Origin: Brachypodium distachyon
Taxonomy: Eukaryota; Streptophyta; Magnoliopsida; Poales; Poaceae
NCBI RefSeq assembly: GCF_000005505.3
Contig: NC_016132.3
Location: forward strand, 12,390,501-12,454,500
Direction of reading: 5' to 3'
DNA: 64,000 nucleotides
Both the position numbers and the translations under genes were made by a program. A model generated the notes under the pieces. It did not search any database. It was not told where the DNA came from and was given only the letters and a program-made list of their open reading frames with translations. This document shows positions 31,833 to 44,139 of the stretch, piece after piece (the stretch's first letter is position 1; each line of letters begins with the position of its first letter).

Positions 31833-33380
31833 GTAACTATTTCTCGTTTATGTTGGCTGTCCAGAAGTTCTTGGCAGCTGTTTCATTTTACTTTCTGGCG
31901 AACCTCTATGAACCATAAAAACCTGGCTGATTTCTTTACTGAAATCGGTGCTCCTCGTTCTGATAAAAATAAATAAAAATCAGATCAATATATCTACGGA
32001 CTACAAATTATCAGACCGATCGTCCACAACAATTCGAGCAAGCACAGCACATGGATCGATCGATCAACAATAGCGCTCGGGCGGCCTCATCCTGGGTGTT
32101 GTCGCATGGGCCGGTGGTGGCCCAATTGCGAGCCCACCGTTGATGGACTCCGTGACCACCAAGGACGACTGCTCTGAGACGGTGAAGGGGGTAACTTGGT
32201 GGTGCGCGGCGGAGTTCCTCCGGGCGACCATTGACGGCGACAAGGGCCCCATGAGCAGCTATAATCACTACACCACATCACAGGATGTCCCATGGCCATG
32301 TTGGTCAGCAAAACAGCCTTCAGCGACAGAAGATCGGTCAGGAAAGAGTTTTCTGAACAGTCACCAAATGTCTTTTCAGCAAAGGCCTTTTCCGACCACT
32401 TACCGACCGACTGTTTGTTGCTATTATGAAACCTTTCCCAACCAATAATTGCTTTCCCGACTGACGGTTTTTCCCCAACAGTCTACCCTTTCCTGACCGA
32501 CAGTCTGATGGCATGCGTTTCGCAACAAAGTATATACAGATAGTCAGAAGAGGACACTATGACCTCACAAAGATTCATACGGCATGCAAAAAGTATATAC
32601 AGATAGTCGGAAGAGGACATAGGCGAACAACGAATACAAATGGTATACATGCAAAATGGATGCCCGTAAACACAACCCGTTCTTCTCCTGCAAGCTCCTA
32701 CATGTGCGTCAAAACGTCGAACAAGCTTGTGTGCAGGTCTTGCACCAAGAGATGGGGAAGAGGAGGGTTGGGTGAGTCCCTTGTCTTCAGGGTGAACCTG
32801 GAGGAAGGGAGGGGTGGAGGGTACGGTGCTCATGGTGCCGGGTGCCCGTCACCACAAGCACCACGCTAGTACGCTACCAAGCAACGGCGCCGTCGCTCTG
32901 GAGCAGCGGCCCGCGCCGATGGGGTTGGTCACAGGAGAGTGAGAGATCACGAGATGGCAGAGAGGGGTAAGAGAGAGATCCTGTGAGGCAGTGAGGCGCC
33001 GCTCGGAAGAACTAACTGGCACACGTGATTTTGCTTAAATAAAATCGTTAAGCCTTCCAAAAGAAAGATTTGAACTTGCGAAGACGAAGCATATTTGTCA
33101 AATGCTTCCACCAGATAATTACCACTGACATTAACAATCATATGAAAGACCTATCCCAAGTGCCTATTACTTTTGCAATTCTCCAATGGTAACAAGGGCA
33201 GAGGAATTGGAGATAAATGAGCAGCAGAGGAAAAAGTTGATGAATAATAAAAGATTTTTCTCAAAACTGCTATGCTAGAAGAACTTCCGAAAATAGGGGA
33301 GCGTAGAGTTCACAAGGCACAAATACAATAGGGCTTCTGAAATGTACAGTGCTGATTGGCATTGATGAAAAATTGATTGC
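31833..33380. other. ARG1 3' flank, no further gene supported
   Basis: Contains a - strand frame (32064-32252) with PPPAHATTPRMRPPERYC at its end that could be a gene fragment, a stretch (32300-32500) with repeated CCGAC/TTTCC phrases, and a near-repeat AAAGTATATACAGATAGTC at about 32527 and 32590. The region just left of 33380 should be the 3' UTR of ARG1. Confidence 0.35.
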
Positions 33381-36300
33381 TCAGGCTTTCTTGTCAGATC
33401 TATTAAGATTTAGATTAAACCACTTCTTTTTGCTTGATTTATCCCTGGCGTCTATGTTACCATTCTCGGGACTCTCAGTTCTACTCTGTTCAGCTGGATA
33501 TCTACTGCTGCTGCTACCAGAGCCAACAGAGTTCACCATAGTTCGTTCGGTCGTGAATGAAGAATGGATGTCATCCCTTTCTCTCAACATATCATCAACC
33601 TGCAAAGATTACATATCTTTAGCAACATGCTAAAGAAAAAAAATTATATTGAATGTCGCAATATATTATTATTCCAATAAGCAAGATAACAACAAATCAC
33701 AAACAACATGATACGTAGTGGTAGGAGCATCACTGTCAGACGATCTTGTGCAAGACATACATATATTATATAGCGCTACGGTATTAGCAAGCTAATGAAA
33801 GTGCAGGTCCACTGCATGTCAGAATAACTCAAGGTGTCTCTCCCAGAGTAATAGTTTTAAGAGTACACATTCAGATAGGTCTGGGAAGGGGAATACCGCT
33901 TCTTTTTCTTGTGTGTATCTGGTAGTCACTTCTTGAAACCGTGCCAAAGCCTGCATAGCAGTTTTATTCTGTCAATGCTGCTTCTTATTCGTCATTATAT
34001 AGCAAAAATACAGCGACTTACTTTTCTGTACTCAGTTTCAAATTGGCGGAGATCATTTCTTTTCTCAAGAATTTTAGACTCAATTTCTTTTAGCCGCTGT
34101 GTTGTCTCTTCATAACTCTTTGCACACATTGCTTCAATTGTATAGCTAGCTGGCTTGAAAAAATTGTCACCTGAACATATCAATTAGGATAGCTCAGAGC
34201 AGAGGAATGTCATAAGATATAAACAGATAAATCAAGAACACATACCATATACAGCAAATATATGAGTTCCTGATTTGAGAGTTGACACTTCACAAGGTTG
34301 GAGACCTTCCAATCTTTTAAAGAATGCAGCCTCAGGATCTTTAGCCATTGCCAACTGTTGTAACCAGCAATAACTCACATTAGTTCCGAGGAGCATAAAG
34401 GCTAAAGCCATGAAAAAGAACATACATACCGCATTCACTGTCGAGTCCATACGGTACACTTGAAAATGCAAGAAATACATGCCTGCAGATGTCACCTTGC
34501 CAGTCTTCTGACTGTCTTCCTGGAGGTACGAGCAAATACATGAGATATTGTTAAAATAGACCTCTAAATTTTATCTCATCTGAATTCCTGTATGAAATGT
34601 ATTCGTAACATAGACCACATGCAAACTACAGTACATTGCACTGTCAGCAATTCGGAAAGGGTATGAACCATAGTTACCAGGTCCAGATTCACAGTTTGCT
34701 TGATTCGCAATTCAGGTTTGTATTCCTGATTTGTCTTCCTATGAATCAGTTCGATGGAGGGTATACATCTTTGGTTTTCTCGAATCGTAAATTCAATTTT
34801 GATTTCCAGTTCTTGTATTCCTCCGTCCAACAAAGGATGTCTCAACTTTGACTAAATCATAAATACATCCAAATTTTGACAAACTTGAGACATCTTTTGT
34901 TGGACGGAGGGAATACAAGACAATTAGGTACTAGAGCTGTGAAGTCTAAAGCAGCGCATACCATAATAGGAGTATTTTTGCAGACAGAATATCCAAAAAA
35001 AAGGTGAAAAAATAGATGGGCGATATCAGCCCATCTAGGCCAGCAACTAATCGTTACTTAGCTCCTATCCTAAGCCACCCAAGCATATCTCTCCCAGTCC
35101 CATCTAGAATCCTCAGTCATGTTATATCAATTGCGCGGTCCAAGCCTTCATCTTCTCCCACCCTCCATCCTCCTCAGCTCATCCAAGACGTGAAGATGGC
35201 AGGATTAGTGGCGGGACTTGGAGAGTCCTAGTTGACCAACGATTCATCTTCTCCAACCCATCTGAACTGCTCAACCAAACATGTCCCCGTTGCAACTATC
35301 CAAGCTGAAAATATCAGGTGGAAATGCTAGTTTTCACCAAACGTTTCAGTTTTCAAAAATTCAAAACACTACCAGGTGTAGGGGAGGGTGTGTATGCTAT
35401 ACAAATGAAAAAAAATCTAGATAAAAACCGATAGCATTACTAAAAAGATTTATATCCTTAGTAATGAACCAACAAATTCATAGAAAACCAGCTTCTACAT
35501 ATTTTCAAGTTGATCTTGAGAGAAGGCCAGACCACAAACTTTGGCCTACAATTTTTTAATATTTAACCACTAGAACATGTTGAAGCCAGTAAGTAGAAAA
35601 GGTGAAAACTCTATTTCACTTTCAATACACCTTGCTCACTATACATTAATCCTTCAAGTGGGGGACAAAAAGATAGTCAGCGGAATTTTTTGGAACTTTG
35701 TAAACTGAAAGTTATATGCACCACTAGGAGAGTCATAGACGACAGCACAAACCCTACAAGGAAACCATCATATTTTAATTCGATTCGTTATTAGTTATCT
35801 ACTTTCTCATAAAAGCAAAACTCCTAGGCCAAGTTCCCAACTGCGGAACTGCTTGATAATTCAAGCATAACTGTGCAAACAAATCTAATTGGGGTGGCTA
35901 AGAAGCTTAATTGATTAGTTGAAGAGGGATGTAACAGGAAATCGTACAAAGCATTCACCTTGATAATTTAAAAAAAATATGTTCTTGGACAAGACGAAAA
36001 CCATTGTATTTCTGCATTAGAGTGATACATTACATATCTATGTGCACTGGTTAGCAATTTAATGAAAGGATTAGTTGGTTTCGTGATCACAGGTTAATCG
36101 TGTAGCTCGCTTTTGCCCATCTAGATCTTAAAAATTAGACTGGTGGCGGTTCCAAGTTCTCTAAAGTTTTATTCCAGAGTCACTTGTATTCAAGATTCAT
36201 ACACCGAGAAAAACACTGAAGGCATTAACATAGGATTACGGCATTAAGACATTGGATTATAATTCATGGGAACCTATTGCAAAATTACGACAAGTCACAA

Positions 36301-39300
36301 GACACGTTAACCAAGAAATGATGTAAATCAGAAAGTACCTGCAGAGCTAGCCCATAGCCTCCATTAACTTCTTGTTCAAAGAAAAGAAGCTGCACATAAA
36401 TATCAGGCAAATAAGAGCAAATAATATCTCAAAACTCAAAAGGAAACTAGCATATAAAATGCTCCAGTTCAAGTGAAAATGAAGAAAGAATCAACCACAT
36501 ACCTTAAATTTACTTTGTGCAACTGAGGTGACTCTAACTACTATTCCTAAATGAGCTTGTTCTTCACTTATTGTTACACCAAAGAAATGAGCAGATTGCT
36601 TTTCAACCTACATGCAAAAAGGATATATGACAGCCATTCGAACAAACAGTAACACAAGAATGGAAGCAGCAGAACCTTTCCTGTAGCTGATGTTCCAACT
36701 GGGAGTGGTCTCACTGTGACTGTTCCATTCATAGCTTCTTCAAGAACAGTAGGAGATACCGTGGTCTTGATAGGAACCCCGAGCTTGCTAAAGTTAGTAA
36801 TGCACATAAGTGAATCACAGTTAAATAGGACTCTTGAATAGTCTCTGCAAAGTTATTCTCATTGATTCTACAATCACCTGAAAAGTGCAGCAAACATTGT
36901 ATTGACAGTTCCAAGATTGGACAAATCAATCTCCATATCCATTCCTTCATTTTCTAATGCCTGGAAAAAGTTGCACAAGAGATCTATTGAAGTGCTAGAA
37001 TGAAAGAAATTTAGCAAAACATTTAACAAAATGTAGTGTCAAATTTCATTTCTGTAATCCTAAATCATAGTGCCAAACTTAATTTAATTTAGTGACGTCA
37101 CCAAGGCTCTGAACTAGTTGCTACGCTCATTACTTGCATGAATTATCCAGAACAAAAGGATTTAGTCAGATAGTAGTTATTATAAGTCAATAATTAATCT
37201 TGTGAAAATGCCTCCTTTTAGGTCCATAAAGGTTCAGGCACCTGCAGCAGTTTTGACGGAGCCCCACCTCTTTTTCTATGAAACCCAGTATGTTAGTGAC
37301 GACCGCTAAGCTTCATTTTGAAAGAGAAGAAAAGAACTAAACATTTGGTCACATTATCTAATAAATAGACGGTAACGCCACAATTCATGTTCTGTAAAAA
37401 AATGAAAAGGAGCCCCTGACGAACCATTCCATCACACTTTTTAAGGTTGGTTCTTGAGTGATATTGACATTGCCATACAACTAAAGATCCAGCATTTAAA
37501 GGTGATATCTAACAGGGCTGTATATACAAGCTACATTTAGCGCAGTAGTTGCCTTAGCTGAGTAGAAAGCTACCAGAGGGCCAATTTGTCAATTCTATAT
37601 TTTAGAGAAATACTAGCATGAATACAAAGGGATTTTACTGGCATATAAGGTTACTGCTTTAGGTGTGATTTTCCTTCTACTCTGCAGTATTTACATATTG
37701 GGTACCAAATAGCTGGAGATCCATTCAAAATATACATGTTTGTGCGGGTCTTAATGTCTCGTTAGAATAGGATCCTCAGGAACTACATATGCAATTACTT
37801 TTCGCGCATGACATTATATTACCTGTCAAACAAGCATGCATGCAAATCTGATTACATTAGTGATCCATAAATTGATTGTCCCACTGGTATCACGAAGGAA
37901 ACCATTCGTACGAACCCTAAGTATCAAGCGAAGTGCTGCAAATTTATTTGAGACCTTCGTTGAACAATAATGAAATTTAGTTTGACAATTCTTATTTTTA
38001 TGCTAACATTGGACCAAAACAACAGCCGAAATGCTGGCAACGAGATTTGACCTGGAGCTGGCAAACTGGGTGTAACAAGGTCCAGGCAGAATCTTACTCG
38101 ATGGATGTAATTATGACTTGCTCTGGCCAAAATCGTCTGTGGAATGAGGCACCAAAAGTATATGTTGATTGTTTTGATATAGTGGAATGACCACTAAGGT
38201 CAAACTCAATCATTATCAGAGGTGAATAGTGCTGCTCACGAGATAGCTAGGCTTCGTTTTCGTACTAAAGAACCCTGTATCGCTTTTTGTTGAGTACTCT
38301 CGTGGACGATGCAACTAATATTATTAATAAAGCTGGCCATGATGGCGTTCCCTAAAAACAACATTGGACTAAAAACACATAGAGGAAGCCGTAATGAACT
38401 CTAGATGATATGTCTTACTGTTAACCTAATAGTCAGATCTGCTGTAATTTAAACATTGACAGCATCCGCATGGTAACATTGCATCAAACACATACATTAA
38501 TACAGCAGGCATGAAAAAATAGCTAGGCTTGTACCTCAGCAAAACTAATTAAGTTACACAAAGAAAGATTAATGCATCACAAGAAATGTGTTTTCCATAA
38601 TTAAATACAAAAGATTTCGAACACTCAACAGGAAGCTTTCTCCTAAGCTGTAGTTACATCCACCTCCACTTCATACAATTTAGGGAGTATGTCGCATAAC
38701 GGGGACTATATAGGACATAGTATGAAGTACATATATAAGTGGTACGTATTATATATACTATTTTTATGTAGTATGAAATTTTTATTTAATACAAATACGT
38801 TATATGAAAATCAGGTAAAAACTACGGACAAACTTGCAATTCTTTCATGTAGTTCATTCGGAGTACCTTAGAAAAAGTATGCGAGTATATTCAAAGTGAT
38901 GAAATAACATATATTCCCTCCGTTCCTAAATACTTGTCGCTGTTTTAGTGCAAATTTGTACTAAAACAGCGACAAGTATTTAGGAACGGAGGGAGTATAC
39001 TATACCATGATGAATACATTGTTATATACAGGGATGGATACAGCATGTTCTAGAAATAGCCATACAGGGATACAGTGAGTATTACATATTTTTGAAGAAT
39101 AATATCAACATAACAATAATATTAGGAAGGATGAGGGCATGAGGCCCTGCTGCCAGTCATACCAACTTTGAAGTGAGACTGTGTGGGCCTACTTGGTACC
39201 CCTTGATTCCATTACTCTCCATCTCTCTTTGCCCTGTTAAACAAAGGCGACAAGCCACACACATCTAGATGAGAACTCTCTGGAAAGCGCATCTTGGGCC

Positions 39301-41814
39301 TTCTGTTGGACCCTCTCACCCTGCTGTACTCCTTACCACTTCCCTTTGTACCTGTTCCCCTTCCCCAGCCCCGCCTCTCTCTCTTTCAGTCTTTGACCCT
39401 TTATCTTTTCTCACTTATCAAAGCGTCCTGCTCCTCTATCTGACCGCCTGTGCCCCTGCCTCTCCCCCTCCCTCTCATTCCCTTTCTCGTCCCCTCTCAC
39501 CCCCACCCCGCACCCCCTCTCCCCCTCATGCCCTCTACATAGGCATTGGGCGTATCCGAGCCATACCATCCCAGTGTCCCAGCTGTATCACCCTTTCTAG
39601 AAATAATTAGAAATAGAAGAAAAGGGGATATAATCGGACATGTCCAGCACGGGGACACGGCTGCATCTGCCATATCGGTGCCTCGGAGGTTCCTTTACCA
39701 TGACATTATGGACGATGACTAAATAACAATCTTGACTAAATAAAACAACCACTTTGACATACTGAGGAATGAATCACAGTAACAAAAAAGTTACTTTTAG
39801 TATATGGAGAGATTTTAGACAAACTCCTTACTAAATGAAAAGGTGACAGAATGCAGAACCATTAGAGTGAAAATAAAATATGCACAGATAAAAAAATGCT
39901 AGTTGAAGGTAGTCTGGGAGATTCAAAGAGAGAACAGCACCTCGAAACCAGCAGTATCATAATGCCTCCGTTTCTCAGGATCTGACAGGATGCTGTATGA
40001 ATATGCAACTTCCTTGAAGAGCTCGGATGCTTCTGGGTTGCTAACATTCTTGTCAGGGTGGTACCTGTCAAATATAATAATAAAAAAATGAAACAGACAA
40101 TCCTAAAATAGGACTATCAAGTCAATCAACAGTGTAGCGTGCAGGAATAAGTAGATTGATTGCAAAATCATTCCCAAATAAAATGGCTAATACAATAAGT
40201 TACGTGCATTGGGACTACTGTACTATTTTGAAATGACACATAAAGGTAAAGTGGCAATTAAAGTGCAGCAAAATTTAAGATAACTTTCTATAGAATTTGC
40301 TTGTACAGGAATACAATCTTCTGACCATATGAGAACAGACCATATCTAACCCAGAATATAGAAGTATAACTAATCGTCGTAGCAGAAACCATCTTAATGT
40401 TTCCATTTCTCTGTTAAATGATCAGCGGTTCCAATACTAAAGAAAAACTGTGCTGTGCTGCTAGGAAAATGTTGGAAATAAAAAATTTATTAATTTTAAT
40501 TCTCCTACAATCGAGTATTCATAGTAATAAATTAAGGCCAGAATGTTAGTACTAATCTTGTCATAAATTAAGTACTGGTATCTAGAAGAATCTAGTTGGC
40601 TGTTAGTAGACGGAGCTAGCTTAGTCTAGAAATATCCAGGGTATGTAGGAGTCTTACTAGAAGTAAGAGTAGTAATGTTCAAGTCAGTTTTTGGAATAGG
40701 TCAAGGAGCAGGTTGTAGTAGTTTCTAGAAGTTACTGTTCTGTGAACAGTAACCGACCTAGAAAGCCTATATAAGGATGTATCCCCCTTGTAAGAAAGCT
40801 AAGCTTGTGCTGCCTAGAAAAAAATACATATAGCTTCATATTTATATGTGTGTGAGAGACTAACATACCAACAAGAAAGAGAAGAAGGTGTGCGTGAAGT
40901 TCATCTTTTACAAGGTGAGAGTCCCCCTAGTAGTTACAATTGGTATCAGAGCTTTGCTCTTACACGGAAAGCCCTTAAACTTGTGGTAACAGTGATAAAT
41001 AAAAGAATATACAAAAAGATGAGCATGCATAATGGATGATGGGAAGCAAAAGGAAATTTTTGCTATCAACACAGCATTTCTGTCTTCCCCGAATTCACTG
41101 TGCAATTTCATAGAGTATACTCACTATATGTGAACTACAATAGAAAAGGGTTAAAACGAAATTAAGGACATGTGTGTGTGTGTGCGCGCACGCACGCATT
41201 AGTTATGACCACAATACTTCACACTGCGTCAAAAACAATGCAGTTGCTATTTTCCTATGGTTTTTACTTACTAAAAGGAGCAGATGGAAACTATATAATA
41301 TCAGCATTATTGTATTTCCAAATAATTAGGCATTTCTGTATAGATGTAAACTTCAACACAGTATTGCCCAGAGATGGATAACAGAAGTTATCTGATTGTG
41401 AGAAAATGGTGTTCCCCTGCTTCATTGGGCAACATCCTGAAGTAGTAACTTGTTAGAGACGATCCCAATTGCCCATGCCTAGGTAAAGAGAATTTAATAT
41501 GAACTGAACCACCAGAACGTCTTACAGACATGATGACATTGGGATACAAGAACAACGGAATTTCGCTAATGATAAATAAAGCCAGGCAATATGTTCTGTT
41601 AAGCTAACATATTTCTCTTCAACACAGTACAATTAAGCTAAAGGACAAGAGTGGAATGGGGAACCAGAGAGCGGAGAACGAACTTAAGCGCGAGCTTGCG
41701 GTAGGCTGATTTGATCTCCTGGTCGGAGGAGTCTCTGGACACGGATAGCACCTCGTACGGGTCCCGGCGGAGAGCTGGGGCCGACGGGCCCTCCATCTTC
41801 CCCGGCGACGCCAT
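33381..41814 (-). CDS. ARG1: DnaJ/J-domain protein of the ARG1 (DNAJ15) type
   Basis: Peripheral membrane J-domain co-chaperone; the Arabidopsis family members ARG1/ARL2 act in gravity signalling and PIN trafficking. Eleven exons on -: 41814-41684, 40064-39941, 36960-36878, 36787-36676, 36607-36503, 36389-36339, 34519-34430, 34354-34246, 34170-34022, 33950-33897, 33599-33381. Sum 1227 nt, 408 aa, single frame, all GT-AG. J domain at about residues 17-82 with HPD at 46-48; then the family block [20 protein letters not shown] and [20 protein letters not shown]; a coiled coil at about 285-330 ([20 protein letters not shown]); a basic C-terminus [13 protein letters not shown]. Colinear with Arabidopsis ARG1 nearly end to end as I know it. 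A leader intron is likely (CAG/GTGAATTG near 41907, GCTAG near 41830). Introns 1, 2 and 6 hold transposons. Confidence 0.96.
34818..34913. mobile_element. Stowaway MITE in ARG1 intron 6
   Basis: 96 bp, ends TTCCTCCGTCCAACAAAGGA and inverted TTCCCTCCGTCCAACAAAAG, TA duplication (34816-34817, 34914-34915). Confidence 0.88.
34920..36338. other. ARG1 intron 6, remainder
   Basis: Ordinary AT-rich intron sequence. A C-rich patch at 35040-35220 has an open + frame without motif. No further element supported. Confidence 0.5.
38015..38359 (+). mobile_element. 5'-truncated LINE tail in ARG1 intron 2
   Basis: About 345 bp. The + strand reads [19 protein letters not shown] then a stop, the end of an RNase H-type domain found at the C-terminus of some plant LINE ORF2 proteins. 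It finishes with AATAAAGCTGG...CCTAAAAAC. Flanked by AACATTGGAC (38005-38014 and 38360-38369), extended by YAAAA. It lies antisense to ARG1. Confidence 0.7.
38914..38995. mobile_element. Stowaway MITE in ARG1 intron 2
   Basis: 82-bp near-perfect palindrome with ends TTCCCTCCGTTCCTAAATAC and CTCCCTCCGTTCCTAAATAC; TA at 38912-38913 and 38996-38997. Confidence 0.92.
40470..40938 (+). mobile_element. Copia-type LTR in ARG1 intron 1
   Basis: 469 bp starting TGTTGGAAATAAA and ending TAGTAGTTACA, with TATA box TATATAAG at 40768-40775 and a downstream leader. It is followed by a primer binding site, so it is the 5' LTR of an element on + (antisense to ARG1). No second LTR or gag-pol is visible; the element is truncated after about 100 bases of internal sequence. 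Confidence 0.75.
40941..40952 (+). other. Primer binding site for initiator tRNA-Met
   Basis: TGGTATCAGAGC, two bases after the LTR end. This is the standard plant retrotransposon primer site complementary to the 3' end of initiator tRNA-Met; it confirms the LTR call. Confidence 0.85.
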
Positions 41815-42309
41815 CAGGGGGGCAAAACCCTAGCACACGGAACTATACATCATCAAATTCAGCGAAAGTCAGCTCGAGATCGTGGAGGAGCGAGCTCAAT
41901 TCACCTGCGGGAGGGCGCAGCCAGATCTCTTCGCCTCTCGCCGCCTCTCGCAAGAAGATACGAGACAGCAAAGAAGGATTGGCCTCACAACGAGGTAGTA
42001 GGAGCACGAGCCGCAAGGGGATCTTCGTTGCCTGAGTTTTTTTTTTTTCGATCTCTTGTCTCCTGTAAGGCCTTAACCTACGGAGTATTTTATTTTAATT
42101 ATAAAAGCGTTTAGTTGGTTCTACCAGAACTACGCCCTCAGTCACATAGTCACGTGATTCATTTTTTAAAAATAGATATATCAATATTTGGACAAATTTG
42201 AGACAAGAATTATGAGACGGAGGGGATAGCTTTCAACTCCGTTATAAGAACCAAATGATTTCTACATGGTTCATCATATCTCTGTTATAAGAGCGCCTCC
42301 CATTTCGTG
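41815..42309 (-). promoter_or_regulatory. ARG1 leader and upstream region
   Basis: On - this contains a CT/GC-rich leader (41900-42040) and a likely leader intron. Upstream, 42150-42230 resembles one half of a Stowaway element (ATATCAATATTTGGACAAAT ... GAGACGGAGGGGATA). No TATA box assigned. Confidence 0.4.
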
Positions 42310-44139
42310 CCGGTGGCACGGTACCACGCCGGGTCCTGGCGCTACGCGTCTGTCAGGCCCTATGCCTAGTGGGCGGTGATGGCGGCCTGTCGGGCACATC
42401 CGGTGGGTACCAGCGGCGTGGGAACTCCACCGATGCTCAATGCCCACCCTGCAGGCAGATCATGCTCGGGACGAGAAGGTGCCCGAGGCTCCGCGCCCCG
42501 CCAACGTCCTCATTGCCGACCCTGCGCCCAAGGAAGAGAACCTCCCGTTTCAAGACCCGCTCACCATGTCGGGGTGACACTCGGGGGCTCCGTCACAGGC
42601 CGAGGGTCAAAGAGGCAACGCAAGGGGTACGCGCGCGAAGTCAACGTCGTTGGAACCTTCGCCCCAACACCACCACCCAAGTGGGCGAGTGTACCCATTT
42701 CCTTCACCGAAGAAGACGCTAAGGGAATACGCTTCCCACACGACGATGCCCTCTTCGTGACGGCCATCGTCTCAAATTGCGAGCTCAAGAAAATACTTGT
42801 GGATGACCGAAGCTCCGCCGACATGTTGTACCTGAGCACGCTAAAGAAGCTGATGGAGCCACAAGGAGGGTACAAGAACGGTTCCTTGCAACCGTCGCTT
42901 TACCCCCTAACCGGCTTCGTCCCAGGCAAGTCCACCCAGCCGCTTGGCCAAATTGAGCTCCTCACGACCTTCGAAGATGCCACTAATCACCGGACCGAGC
43001 TCGTGCGCTTCGACGTGGTGGACCTGGAGGCCTCCTTCAACGCCATCCTTGGCAGAATGAACTTGAACCGCCTCTGCACTGCCGTCCACCACAACTTCCT
43101 ATGCATGAAGATCCCGGGTCCAAAAGGCGTAATCACGGTCTGTGGTGAGCAATCCTCTGATAGGAAGACGCTATATCGCCACGAGACTAAGTGCGCCGAG
43201 AAGGGAGAAGCATCAAAAAGTGTCCACGTGCTCTCAGGCACAGGGGAGTCCAAGACCGATCACCCGGAGCGCTACCTCCCTAAGCCCCTTCCTGAGGCAG
43301 AGCTTAAGGAGACGCATCTCCGGCAATGACGCCACGCGCGTCGTGAAGATCGGGGCCGACCTCTCGATCGAACTCGAGAAGCAACTCATCGACCTACTCC
43401 GGGAGAACTCCGACCTTTTCGCCTGGTCTCCCTCCGACATGGGAGGAGTCTCACGCGATGTCATGGAACATCGACTCGCCGTAAGGCCCGACAAGGCGCC
43501 CGTAAAGCAAAAAATCCGGAAACTCTCCACGGAGCGAAAGGAGGTCATCAAGCAAGAAATTGCGAAGCTCTCCGTGGCCGGACTCATCCGAGAAGTTTGG
43601 CACCCCGAGTGGTTGGCCAATCCGGTCTTGGTGAAGAAAGCCAACGGCAAGCGGCGGATGTGCGTCGACTTCACCGACTTGAACAAGGCGTGTCCCAAGG
43701 ACGACTACCCTCTCCCGCGGATCGACCAACTAATCGACTCCACGGCAGGATGCGCGAGGTTGAGCTTCTTGGACGCCTATTCGGGGTATCACCAAGTCCA
43801 CATGGCCAAGGAAGACGAGGAGAAGACCAGCTTCATCACTCCTATTGGCACCTTCTAATATCGCAGAATGTCTTTTGGTTTGAGGAACGCCGGTGCGACA
43901 TTCCAATGCCTCGTCAGCCTCATCATCAAAGAGCAATTGGGGAGAAACGCCGAAGTCTACGTAAGTCAAGTGGCGAATACCCATCCCGAAGACTTGTAAG
44001 AAACCTTCAACAACCTCCGCAAATATGGCGTGAAGCTCAATCCCGAGAAGTGCGCGTTCGAAGTTCGAGGAGGAAAACTCTTGGGTTTCCTCGTCTCCCA
44101 ACGGGGGATTGAGGCCAACCCGGAAAAAATCCGGGCCAT
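42310..44139 (+). pseudogene. Ty3/gypsy fragment, protease and reverse transcriptase (Tat/Athila-like)
   Basis: The + strand gives, with one frameshift (about 43300) and stops, a retropepsin-like part (ISFTEEDAKGIRFPHDDALF, KKILVDDRSSADMLYL, where the active-site D-x-G is altered) and a reverse transcriptase N-half (HPEWLANPVLVKKANGKRRM, CVDFTDLNKACPKDDYPLPR, LSFLDAYSGYHQVHM, then RMSFGLRNAGATFQ and [18 protein letters not shown]). PKDDYPLPRID and FLDAYSGYHQ are typical of the Tat/Athila lineage. It is cut at 44139 by the next element; no continuation was seen on the far side. No LTRs. Confidence 0.85.

Larger units (their letters stand above)
36961..39940. other. ARG1 intron 2 (2.98 kb)
   Basis: Long intron with a LINE tail (38015-38359), a Stowaway MITE (38914-38995) and a strongly pyrimidine-rich + strand tract (39300-39535; purine-rich in the transcript). 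No gene inside. Confidence 0.6.

Noticed and set aside
32064..32252. Short - strand frame ending MRPPERYC, possible gene fragment
   Set aside because: No start, no splice sites and no family that I can recognise; too weak to call.
32269..32500. CACTACACC start, considered as a CACTA transposon end
   Set aside because: No matching inverted end, no 3-bp duplication and no transposase.
40941..40952. tRNA-Met-like sequence
   Set aside because: Only the 12-base primer binding site is present; no cloverleaf, so not a tRNA gene.
41172..41200. (TG)n/(CG)n run in ARG1 intron 1
   Set aside because: Ordinary short dinucleotide microsatellite of about 25 bases.
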